64,000 bases of DNA from Croceivirga sp. (GTDB lineage: Bacteria > Bacteroidota > Bacteroidia > Flavobacteriales > Flavobacteriaceae), in NCBI GenBank assembly GCA_028284665.1, contig JANQRG010000043.1:1-64000 (forward strand), given 5' to 3'. Both the position numbers and the translations under genes were made by a program. Below, piece by piece: positions 19,339 through 27,219 of the stretch; within the stretch, counting starts at the first letter, position 1, and each line of letters opens with the position of its first letter. The notes under the pieces are model-generated. The model was not told the DNA's origin. It saw nothing but the letters and a program-made list of their open reading frames with translations, and did not search any database.

Positions 19339-21159
19339 ATGACAAGTTCGCAAACAAATAGCATCTTTTTCTTTTTAGTGCTACTGGCGCAATCCTTGGT
19401 TTTTTCCCAATCCTATCTTTTCAAAAAGGAGTTTAAGACCTATTGCAATCCCTTGGATATAGACTATTCCTATATGTCACATTACCGTGCCCGCAACAAT
19501 GTGTCTTACCGATCAGGCGCAGATCCTGCTGTGGTAAACTTTAAAGGACAATACTACCTGTTCGTGACACGATCTCACGGCTATTGGTCCTCTAAGGATA
19601 TGAGCAATTGGGTTTTTATACGGCCGCAAAGCTGGTATTTCAACGGCAGCAATGCCCCTGCTGCTGCGGTGCAGGGGGATAAGATCATACTGATGGGAGA
19701 TCCCTCGGGGCGTGGTGCCGTAATTGAAAGTCGTAACCCCGAAATAGGAGATTGGACCACTAATTTTGCAGTGATCAACGTGCCGGGAGGCGTACAGGAC
19801 CCCAATCTTTTTCTGGATGACGACGGAAAGGTATATCTCTATGAAGAGTCTTCCAATAAATGGCCCATACGTGGTGTGGAACTGGACCCGGACAACTTCT
19901 ACATTCCCAAAGGAGAACAAACGGACTTGTTTAATCTTGATCCGAAAAAACACGGTTGGGAACGTTTCGGCCAGGATCATAAATCAGAGCTTAAACCCTT
20001 TATAGAAGGACCATGGATGATGAAACACAATGGTACGTACTATTTAGAGTATGGTGCACCGGGCACACAATGGAATGTCTATGCCGATGGCGTTTACACC
20101 AGTCAAGATCCTTTAGGGCCCTTTGCATATGCCCCGTACAATCCTATTTCGTACAAACCAGGAGGGTTTTTAAAGGGTTCGGGACATGGAAGTACCGTCA
20201 AGGACAATCAGGGCAATTATTGGCATTTTGCTACCATGGCCATTTCAGTCAATTATAAATTTGAGCGTAGAATTGGTATGTATCCAGCCGGATTTGAATC
20301 GGATAACGGTCAAATGTATGTGAATACCGCCTACGGAGATTATCCGCACTATTTGCCCGAAACGGAAGTTGAGCACCACAAAAACCGTTTCACGGGTTGG
20401 ATGTTACTCTCTTACAAGAAACCGGTAAAGACGAACTCTCCTTTGGTTCAAGGAGCGCCCAATGTGGTGGATGAGAGTGAAAATGGCTATATGCAAGAAC
20501 AGATCACTGATTTCGCCATTGATAGGATCAATGACGAAGAGATCCGGTCCTACTGGGTTTCGGAAGCAAATAATGATTCCATTTATGTAACGATTGATCT
20601 GGAAAAGGTACATGACGTCCATGCCGTGCAGATTAATTTTCAGGATTACAAAAGCACTATTTTTGGTAGACCCGATACGCTTCGGCAACAGTTCAGGCTC
20701 CTGACATCCCTGGATGGGAAACAATGGAAGACCATCGCAGATTACTCAAAAAACCAACGAGATATGCCCCATGGCTATATTGAACTAAAAAGTCCCGAAA
20801 CTGCACGCTATATACGATATGACCATGTGTATTGCACCAATACGTATTTGGCAATTTCAGAATTACGGGTCTTTGGCAAGGGTAAAGGGAAAGTGCCCAA
20901 AACCCCAAAGAATTTTAGGGTGAAACGTCAGAGCGACCGGAGAAATGCTGATTTAACATGGGATCCGGTGAAAAAGGCCACCGGCTATGTTTTGTATTGG
21001 GGTATTTCCCCGGATAAGCTTAACTTGTCTGTGTTGCTATATGATACCCCTGGGTATCAATTAAGAGCGCTCAACACAGATCAAACGTATTATTATCAGG
21101 TAGAAGCGTTTAACGAGAATGGAATTTCAAAGCGAAGTGATATCCTCTCAACAGACTAA
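19339..21159 (+). CDS. GH43-like glycosidase with C-terminal discoidin and FN3 domains
   Basis: A 606-residue secreted protein with a signal peptide ending near LVFSQSY. The five-bladed propeller of GH43-type enzymes shows the three expected acids: Asp62 in SGADPAVV, Asp154 in GVQDPNLF and Glu223 in IEGPWMMKHNGTYYLEYG. About residues 375-515 look like an F5/8 type C carbohydrate-binding domain (YWVSEANNDSIYVTIDLEKV, YIRYDHVYCTNTYLAISELRV). The last 85 residues look like fibronectin III (KNFRVKRQSDRRNADLTWDP). Family GH43 acts on arabinosides, xylosides or galactosides, so its fit with a beta-1,2-glucan operon is unclear. It heads an operon with a sulfatase seven bases downstream and the sulfatase maturase. 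Confidence 0.85.
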   Translation: MTSSQTNSIFFFLVLLAQSLVFSQSYLFKKEFKTYCNPLDIDYSYMSHYRARNNVSYRSGADPAVVNFKGQYYLFVTRSHGYWSSKDMSNWVFIRPQSWYFNGSNAPAAAVQGDKIILMGDPSGRGAVIESRNPEIGDWTTNFAVINVPGGVQDPNLFLDDDGKVYLYEESSNKWPIRGVELDPDNFYIPKGEQTDLFNLDPKKHGWERFGQDHKSELKPFIEGPWMMKHNGTYYLEYGAPGTQWNVYADGVYTSQDPLGPFAYAPYNPISYKPGGFLKGSGHGSTVKDNQGNYWHFATMAISVNYKFERRIGMYPAGFESDNGQMYVNTAYGDYPHYLPETEVEHHKNRFTGWMLLSYKKPVKTNSPLVQGAPNVVDESENGYMQEQITDFAIDRINDEEIRSYWVSEANNDSIYVTIDLEKVHDVHAVQINFQDYKSTIFGRPDTLRQQFRLLTSLDGKQWKTIADYSKNQRDMPHGYIELKSPETARYIRYDHVYCTNTYLAISELRVFGKGKGKVPKTPKNFRVKRQSDRRNADLTWDPVKKATGYVLYWGISPDKLNLSVLLYDTPGYQLRALNTDQTYYYQVEAFNENGISKRSDILSTD

Positions 21160-21166
21160 AACTTGT

Positions 21167-22849
21167 ATGATTTCAAAAAGGCTGGTGGTTCTTGGTATTT
21201 GTGGATTCCTTTTCCTGGCATGCTCCACTAAAGAGGAGACAGGAGAAGGAATTGACTATACTAGCCTGGATCTCCCTGAAAAACCAAATATCCTATGGAT
21301 CGTAGCGGAGGACCTCAGTGCGTATTTGCCTATGTTTGGTGATTCTACCGTTGCTACCCCTAATCTTAGCCGATTGGCCAAAGAGGGCGTAACCTACACC
21401 AATGTCTTTAGTCCTTCGGGAGTATGTGCTCCCAGCCGTGCAGCCATTGCAACGGGAATGTACCCAACCCGGATCGGCGCTACGCACATGCGTACCGGGC
21501 CATGGTTTAACTTTAAGACCAGCGACAGCGTGTTGGCTGAATATAGCAGGACAGTATATGAAGCTAAACCTCCCGCAGGGACGCATATGCATAGTCACTA
21601 TTTGCGAAAGGCAGGGTACTACTGTACCAATAACCAAAAAGAGGATTATCAGTTCCGATGTGAAATGACTGCCTGGGATGAAAGTAGCCGTAAGGCCCAT
21701 TGGAGAAATCGCCCCGGGAAGCATCCTTTCTTTTCCATTTTTAACCTGATGACCACTCATGAATCCCGCATCTGGACCAAAGCAAAGGATTCTTTATGGG
21801 TAGCCAAAGATTTGGAGGTTCCGGTGCGGCCCTATTGGCCTGATACCGAAATCGCTAAAAAGGATATTCGCCGAATGTATTCCAATATCAAGGAAATGGA
21901 TCATCAGGTAGGGCAAATCCTGAAGGAATTGGAGCAAGATGGGTTACTGGAAAAAACAATCATCTTTTGGTATTCGGACCATGGGGGTCCCCTACCTCGA
22001 CAAAAAAGGACCATTTACGATTCTGGCCTACATGTTCCCTTAATCATACGATTTCCTAACCAACAGTTTGCCGGAAGGCGTGATGATCAATTAATAAGCT
22101 TCGTAGATTTCAAACCTACGTTACTCTCATTGGCCGGTATTGCACCCCCTGAGTATACAAATGGAAGGGCATGGATGGGAAGCTTTAGCAGCAATACCCC
22201 AAGGTCCTATATTTATGCAGCTGCAGATCGGTTTGATCACCAGCACGACCGAATACGTGCCGTTCGTGATAAGCGGTATAAATATGTTCGAAACTATTTG
22301 CCTGATCAATCCTACTACTTACCTGTGAAGTTCAGGGAGAACATGAACATCATGAAGGAGTTGTTGCGTATGGAAGCGGCATCCTCGCTTACTACACATC
22401 AAGCCCTTTGGTTTAGAAAACAGAAGGATCCTGAGGAACTATTTGATACCTGGTCCGATCCGGATGAACTCAATAACCTTGCTGAATCTCCGGAATATTT
22501 AGAAAAAAAGAAAGAACTACAAAACGCTCTGGATACCTGGATTTCCGATGTGGCAGACATGGGGATGGTTCCTGAAGAAGAATATATTGAAAGTGTTGGG
22601 GAGTATTGGAAACAAGCTAAAACGGCTACACCCTCCGCAACAAAAGTTAACAATCACTGGGTGTTGAATTGTGCTACTGAAGGGGCTTCCATTGGCTATC
22701 AGTGGTTGGAGGAAGGACAACATCCGGGAGAATATTGGAAGATTTACAGCGATTCGCTATCGGATAGCGCTAACAAAAAATTAGCGATCAGGGCGCATCG
22801 TATTGGTTATACACCGAGTGATCTTGTTCAAAAAGGTAAAAAAGAATGA
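21167..22849 (+). CDS. Family S1 sulfatase, formylglycine type, lipoprotein
   Basis: A 560-residue sulfatase counted from the Met at 21167, chosen because it gives a proper lipoprotein signal (CGFLFLACSTKEE) and avoids a 41-base overlap with the GH43 gene that an upstream ATG would cause. The formylglycine Cys is Cys87 in GVCAPSRAAIATG. The first metal motif reads AEDLSAYLP, with Glu-Asp in place of the common Asp-Asp. WYSDHGGPLPRQKRTIYDSG supplies the later metal ligands. It belongs to a different subgroup from the sulfatase at 1951-3579. Its stop overlaps the start of the maturase gene by four bases, a strong sign of coupled expression. Confidence 0.92.
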   Translation: MISKRLVVLGICGFLFLACSTKEETGEGIDYTSLDLPEKPNILWIVAEDLSAYLPMFGDSTVATPNLSRLAKEGVTYTNVFSPSGVCAPSRAAIATGMYPTRIGATHMRTGPWFNFKTSDSVLAEYSRTVYEAKPPAGTHMHSHYLRKAGYYCTNNQKEDYQFRCEMTAWDESSRKAHWRNRPGKHPFFSIFNLMTTHESRIWTKAKDSLWVAKDLEVPVRPYWPDTEIAKKDIRRMYSNIKEMDHQVGQILKELEQDGLLEKTIIFWYSDHGGPLPRQKRTIYDSGLHVPLIIRFPNQQFAGRRDDQLISFVDFKPTLLSLAGIAPPEYTNGRAWMGSFSSNTPRSYIYAAADRFDHQHDRIRAVRDKRYKYVRNYLPDQSYYLPVKFRENMNIMKELLRMEAASSLTTHQALWFRKQKDPEELFDTWSDPDELNNLAESPEYLEKKKELQNALDTWISDVADMGMVPEEEYIESVGEYWKQAKTATPSATKVNNHWVLNCATEGASIGYQWLEEGQHPGEYWKIYSDSLSDSANKKLAIRAHRIGYTPSDLVQKGKKE

Positions 22850-24006
22850 TGCTTAGTAGCGGCCCTAAATTTCTTTCTCCCCAAATACTACACGTACAGC
22901 AAGTACTGTTTTTTTGCATTGGGTTGGCCATATGCGGGACGCTTTCCCAATGTAAGGAAGCTAAACAATCAAAAACATCCGATTCTGCTACTTTTCCGAA
23001 ATCTGACAAAGAGCTCACCCTATTAGTTGAAAAACCTGAAGGGTTAATTCCTCCGGAAGGAATGGTCTGGATCCCGGGGGGTACTTTTGAACAAGGGGCT
23101 GTTGCGGGGGATGTACTTGCAATGCGCCATGAAAAACCAACTCATTCTGTAGCGGTTGATGGTTTTTTTATGGACAGTACAGAAGTGACCAATGCTCAGT
23201 TCAGAAGATTTATTGAAGAAACGGGATATATCACGGTTGCAGAACGTGAAATTGATTGGGAAGAGATGCGAAAACAGCTACCGGACGAAACTCCAAAACC
23301 ACCGGATTCCGTGTTGCAACCCGGATCATTACGCTTTAAAAAACCAGCGGCTGAGGTTACGAACCTCAACGATTATTCCCAGTGGTGGGAATGGAAAGTA
23401 GGGACTAACTGGAAACATCCCCAAGGGCCGGAAAGCGATTTGAAAGGAAAAGAGAATTATCCGGTAGTCCATATTGCTTATGAAGATGCTTTGGCCTATT
23501 GTAATTGGGCGGGTAAAAGATTACCTACAGAGGCAGAATGGGAATACGCAGCAAGGGGCGGAAGGATAGATGCCCGATTCCCGTGGGGAAACGATACCGG
23601 ACCTTTACATGGTAACGCAAATACCTGGAGCGGCAGTTTTCCTACGGCAAACGATGCTCAAGATGGCTATGCCAATACGTCCCCGGTTGCTTCGTATCCT
23701 CCGAACGCCCATGGTTTGTATGATATGGTAGGAAATGTTTGGGAATGGACAAGTGATTGGTACAATACCACCTATTACAAGGAAATAGCCTCTAAAGACA
23801 CAACCACCTTAAATCCTCGGGGTGCTAATATCCATCACAACCCTTTTAGTCCTTATGCGAAGGAAAAGATCATCAAAGGAGGTTCTTTCCTTTGCCACGA
23901 AAGCTACTGTGCCAGTTATAGGGTATCGGCCAGGATGGGCAATACTTTGGATTCGGCTCAGGAGCACTTAGGATTTCGAACGGTAAAATCCATTCCTGAT
24001 GATTAA
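22846..24006 (+). CDS. Formylglycine-generating enzyme (sulfatase maturase), exported
   Basis: A 386-residue SUMF1/FGE-fold protein. After a hydrophobic export segment (VLFFCIGLAICGTLSQC) the fold starts at GMVWIPGGTFEQG near 60. It runs through the conserved TEAEWEYAARGG and MVGNVWEWTSDWY, and ends with GGSFLCHESYCASYR. The last block holds Cys350 and Cys355 with the CHxSYC spacing of the catalytic pair of true aerobic FGE, rather than the Cys-less SUMF1 proteins such as GldK. It oxidises the CxPSR cysteine of sulfatases to formylglycine using oxygen. The ATG overlaps the sulfatase stop. The N terminus suggests action after export, which is notable because maturation is usually assumed to be cytoplasmic in bacteria. 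Confidence 0.92.
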   Translation: MMLSSGPKFLSPQILHVQQVLFFCIGLAICGTLSQCKEAKQSKTSDSATFPKSDKELTLLVEKPEGLIPPEGMVWIPGGTFEQGAVAGDVLAMRHEKPTHSVAVDGFFMDSTEVTNAQFRRFIEETGYITVAEREIDWEEMRKQLPDETPKPPDSVLQPGSLRFKKPAAEVTNLNDYSQWWEWKVGTNWKHPQGPESDLKGKENYPVVHIAYEDALAYCNWAGKRLPTEAEWEYAARGGRIDARFPWGNDTGPLHGNANTWSGSFPTANDAQDGYANTSPVASYPPNAHGLYDMVGNVWEWTSDWYNTTYYKEIASKDTTTLNPRGANIHHNPFSPYAKEKIIKGGSFLCHESYCASYRVSARMGNTLDSAQEHLGFRTVKSIPDD

Positions 24007-24104
24007 ATCATCATTTTAACTAAAGGAAATAGTTCTGCTACAGCAGCATTAATTAGCGAAGAGATTAAACGGTCCAACATTTTAATGACAGGGGGCTAAG
24101 CCAT

Positions 24105-24155
24105 GCTGTTTCTAAGATCTGGCAGTAATAATATTGTGCGGGTTCGATTCCCACC
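24105..24155 (+). pseudogene. Decayed tRNA-Leu relic (anticodon position TAA)
   Basis: These 51 bases align without gaps to 27-77 of the tRNA-Leu at the window start, with 37 identities by eye. They share an 18-base exact block GGGTTCGATTCCCACCTT (24140-24157 against 62-79). The anticodon position reads TAA, another leucine anticodon. The anticodon stem no longer pairs, and no acceptor or D-arm is recognisable, so it is not a working tRNA. It lies in the only sizeable gap (24007-24223) between the maturase and the serine hydrolase, on the same strand as the intact tRNA. Confidence 0.65.
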
Positions 24156-24223
24156 TTTTATGTTGCGGTTTTGCAGTAACAAATTAGTATACAGTTCGTC
24201 TTCCCACAAAACGAACATCAAAA

Positions 24224-25267
24224 ATGAAGATAAGAAACCAATTCTTGCTGTTGCTACTGTTACCGCTGATGGATATTTCGGCACAAAACACTGTAACTGT
24301 GCCTTCTAAAAATGAGCTTTTGGCCAGTATTCAAGAGTATCAGATCCCGGCACTGGGATTAGGAGTAATTGAAAATGGAAAGATTACGCATTCTTTTGTG
24401 GTCGGCAGCCTTAAAGAGGGAGTGCCCGCCTCGGATGACGCCTTTTTTGATACGGCCTCCATTGCTAAGTCCATAACTACCTTGTTAACCCTCCGGCTAG
24501 TGGAGGCAAAGTTATTTGATCTGGACGAGCCCATTTACAACTATTGGACTGACCCTGATGTGGCAGGCGATCCTTTTCATAAGCAACTAACAGCGCGGCA
24601 TGTTCTGGGACATCAATCCGGGTTTAAGAACTGGCGCTATATGAATGAGGATGGAAAACTCGCCTTTGATTTTCAGCCGGGAACCCAGGTACAGTATTCC
24701 GGGGAGGGTTTTGAATACCTCAAGGAAGCGTTGGTACGGAAATTCAATACGTCTTTTGACGCATTGGTGCAGGAATGGGTATTTGCTCCTTACCAAATGC
24801 AGCACTCCCATGTGGTGTGGGAAAGTACCATCGATACCACAAAACTAACCATCGCCCATAATCCGGAAATGCAACCGTATCCTTTTGATATAGAGCAACG
24901 CAAAACGGCCAGCGCTGCAGATAATTTTTTGACTACAGTGAGTGATCTTGCTCTATTCGGTAAAAGTGTGATGGAAAAGCAAGGGGTTTCCGAAAGTGTG
25001 TATCAACAAATGATCCTTCCAAAATCTGCCGTACGGAAAGGGGTTGCTTTTGGATTGGGATGGATCGTTTTTGAGAACCTTGCTAACGGAGAATATGCAT
25101 TACTCAATGCGGGTAGCGATGAAGGGGTAAATGCCATCCTACTGCTACTTCCAAAATCCAAAAGAGGACTAATTGCCTTGACCAACGGAGATAACGGCCG
25201 AAAAGCGGTCATGCAATTGATCGGGAAAACCCTGGATGTGGGGCCGGAGATATTGGGAAGGTTGTAG
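24224..25267 (+). CDS. Serine hydrolase, class C beta-lactamase/esterase family
   Basis: A 347-residue periplasmic protein with a signal peptide ending near DISAQN. It has the SxxK motif at Ser79-Lys82 (ASIAKS) and a YSG motif near 163 in place of the usual YSN (QVQYSGEGFEYL). A Gly-rich segment near the end (NAGSDEGVNAILLLLPKS) lies at the KTG/HxG position. This pattern is typical of penicillin-binding-protein-like esterases and peptidases rather than true beta-lactamases. It is monocistronic and follows the tRNA relic. The substrate is unknown. Confidence 0.85.
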   Translation: MKIRNQFLLLLLLPLMDISAQNTVTVPSKNELLASIQEYQIPALGLGVIENGKITHSFVVGSLKEGVPASDDAFFDTASIAKSITTLLTLRLVEAKLFDLDEPIYNYWTDPDVAGDPFHKQLTARHVLGHQSGFKNWRYMNEDGKLAFDFQPGTQVQYSGEGFEYLKEALVRKFNTSFDALVQEWVFAPYQMQHSHVVWESTIDTTKLTIAHNPEMQPYPFDIEQRKTASAADNFLTTVSDLALFGKSVMEKQGVSESVYQQMILPKSAVRKGVAFGLGWIVFENLANGEYALLNAGSDEGVNAILLLLPKSKRGLIALTNGDNGRKAVMQLIGKTLDVGPEILGRL

Positions 25268-25320
25268 TAGTGATTGTCTAAAAAGATTTCCTGAATCAAT
25301 TGCTGGATTCTTTTGTGAGA

Positions 25321-25644
25321 TTAAAAAATCAAACCCTTTACCACATCAACAATTGTCTTTATGACTTTGTTCTTAAAATGGCCCAAACTAATTTTTGAGA
25401 CCCCCACTTGCTGTAGCCCTTGCAAGGTCAGCAAGTCCTTTTGGCTTTTGACCAGCCATTCATACTCGTCCAGGCTTATTTCCCCATTGGCCATCAGTTT
25501 GGTCCAGCGTTCCAGTTTATCTTTGGAGGTTTCCAAAAAGGCCTCGAGGTCTTCTTTTGTTTCTTTTTTAAAATCGCTGTATTGGTCCCCTAAAATTTCG
25601 GCAAGATTCTTTTTGAGATCCTTTAGTAGTTCTTGAAAGTCCAT
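25321..25644 (-). CDS. Small helical protein of unknown function
   Basis: A 107-residue protein, not recognised. It is highly charged and predicted almost wholly alpha-helical (KDLKKNLAEILGD, KKETKEDLEAFLETSKDKLERW). A short hydrophobic C terminus (TIVDVVKGLIF) could touch a membrane. There is no signal peptide. It lies 12 bases after the lipoprotein gene on the same strand and probably shares its transcript with the amidase. This neighbourhood suggests a cell-envelope function, but no activity can be assigned. Confidence 0.6.
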   Translation of the reverse strand: MDFQELLKDLKKNLAEILGDQYSDFKKETKEDLEAFLETSKDKLERWTKLMANGEISLDEYEWLVKSQKDLLTLQGLQQVGVSKISLGHFKNKVIKTIVDVVKGLIF

Positions 25645-25656
25645 TGTTCGTTCGGT

Positions 25657-26121
25657 TTATTGGTTTGCTCTTATGAGGTTCATCAAGCTATTTTCACTTT
25701 CCTTATCCTTCTTCCCCTCATAATGGATAAGAATATCCATAGCTTCTAGCACCTGGGGTTTGGCTTCTCCCAGGAAAACAGGAGAGAATTGTCCTTGCTC
25801 ATTCCATCTTTTGAAAAATCCCGCTAACAGGTTTTTGTCCGCGTCAGCAAGCAGTTTCCACATTTCGTAGGAAATTCCATTGTTGGGTTTATTTTGTTCA
25901 TAGGCAACCATTTTTTGAGCATCCAGAAGCAGTTCTTCGATTGCCTCGGTATGTTCCTGGTAAGGCGTTGTCGCTTTATCCATTAATTGGGAAGCTTCTA
26001 CTTTTATTTCTACCGCCTTTTGGTAGGAATACTGGTCAAAAGGAGCAGTCCGGATGGCCGCGCAAGAGCTCACCATTAATACGATAATCGTAATTAGTAG
26101 GAAAAAGGGTTTTACTTGCAT
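25657..26121 (-). CDS. Putative lipoprotein of unknown function
   Basis: A 154-residue protein with a clear lipoprotein signal (IIVLMVSSCAAIRTAP). The mature part is helical, with repeated short helices (YSYQKAVEIKVEASQLMDKA, HTEAIEELLLDAQKMVAYEQ) and no catalytic motif. It lies between an amidase gene 25 bases upstream and the 107-residue helical protein 12 bases downstream. A role at the peptidoglycan or outer membrane is a guess from company kept. Confidence 0.65.
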   Translation of the reverse strand: MQVKPFFLLITIIVLMVSSCAAIRTAPFDQYSYQKAVEIKVEASQLMDKATTPYQEHTEAIEELLLDAQKMVAYEQNKPNNGISYEMWKLLADADKNLLAGFFKRWNEQGQFSPVFLGEAKPQVLEAMDILIHYEGKKDKESENSLMNLIRANQ

Positions 26122-26146
26122 CTTTTCAAATTTACGGTTAGGGGTA

Positions 26147-26746
26147 TTATGAGAACAATTGTTCCCGTACTTTTAAAATAGCATTTACTTGATATTGAAT
26201 AATCTTACTTCTCCCATTTGTCGTCATCAAAATGCTTTTACATTCCTCCTCATTGTCCATGAAAAAATTTTCCGTCAGTATGGCTGGCATTCTTGTTCGG
26301 GTCAACACATAAAAACGACGTTCCTTATCCAAATCACCATCTGAGAAATCGGTGCGCAACCTTCTATCGGGGAAGGTAATCTGATATTCATTCCCAAAAA
26401 TTGTGGCAATACGATCGCTTTTTGTGTCTCCCGGTGAAGTAAATATTTCTGAACCGTTTCCTCCTCCTGCATTGGCATGTACACTCAAATAAAAACTACT
26501 GTTCCTGGGATAGATATTAGCGCGTTTCACCCGGGTCTCCAGGCGAACATCACGATATTCTGGAGCTAGGTTAACATAAGGAATTTTTAGTTCCGTTAAC
26601 CGCTCTATAATACCATTTACAATAGCCCTGTTAAACTCCCCTTCAAACAGTTGCGAACCATCGGGCCATAACGGGCTTCTTTTTCCCGGGGTTTGATAGG
26701 CCCCGTTAATCAATCCGCCATGGCCATTGTCCAATAATACTGTCAC
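26147..26746 (-). CDS. N-acetylmuramoyl-L-alanine amidase (Amidase_3 family)
   Basis: A 199-residue zinc amidase. Motifs are LLDNGHGG (first zinc His) at residues 4-11, SVHANAGGGNGSEIF near 88 (second His), and a Glu-containing ILTENFFMDN near 157. These match the Amidase_3 fold that cleaves the bond between N-acetylmuramate and L-alanine. There is no signal peptide, and the protein begins almost directly with the first motif, so it is a minimal catalytic domain. Such short forms also occur in phage and cytoplasmic contexts; no phage genes are near. It heads a three-gene minus-strand unit. Confidence 0.88.
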   Translation of the reverse strand: MTVLLDNGHGGLINGAYQTPGKRSPLWPDGSQLFEGEFNRAIVNGIIERLTELKIPYVNLAPEYRDVRLETRVKRANIYPRNSSFYLSVHANAGGGNGSEIFTSPGDTKSDRIATIFGNEYQITFPDRRLRTDFSDGDLDKERRFYVLTRTRMPAILTENFFMDNEEECKSILMTTNGRSKIIQYQVNAILKVREQLFS

Positions 26747-27219
26747 AGGTTGTCATATTTTAGTGATAAAACAAATTACAGGAAATATCTCATTTAAGAA
26801 ATTATTTTCGTTGTTGTGGTTGACATTTTTCTCTGTTCGCTTGCTTATTTTGCGAATATCTCTAAGGGAAATTCAACCCTAATTTTTATTGACCGCTTCG
26901 GCTATGGAAAAGATAAAGTCCAAGGCAGGGACATCAAAATTTGAACTTCCTGAAATATAGTATATTCCGTATATTGAGGTTTAGGATTATTGTTCGTTTA
27001 AACTACTTCCTAAACTAACCGGGGTACGTAGTGGAAGGCTGAATAGCAGTATAATTTCTAAAATTCTGTAAGGAATTTTTAGAATCTTTACCGTTAGGAT
27101 CAAAACTGAAAGTGAAGGCTTAATTAGAGCATTTCTGTAAGGAGAAACTGTAATTATTGAGTACGTGGCACTAGACTGTTTTTCGGGACTAACAACCAAC
27201 ATAGGCCACAGCGTTTGGT
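26747..27219. other. Intergenic region, 473 bases, between divergent genes
   Basis: An AT-rich gap between the amidase (minus) and the patatin gene (plus). No RNA gene, terminator or convincing coding frame is visible. It should contain both divergent promoters, but no clear TTG/TAnnTTTG pair stands out to me. Confidence 0.5.

Noticed and set aside
21119-21166. Upstream ATG as the start of the second sulfatase
   Set aside because: It would add 16 polar residues before the lipoprotein signal and overlap the GH43 gene by 41 bases.
24105-24160. Functional tRNA-Leu(UAA)
   Set aside because: The anticodon stem has mismatches and neither acceptor nor D-arm can be folded. It is kept as a relic only.
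24224-25267. True beta-lactamase
   Set aside because: The YSG variant and lack of a KTG motif fit esterase-like relatives better, so no resistance role is claimed.
26987-27202. 71-residue minus-strand reading frame between the amidase and patatin genes
   Set aside because: It has no start signal, no recognisable family and a composition like random AT-rich sequence.
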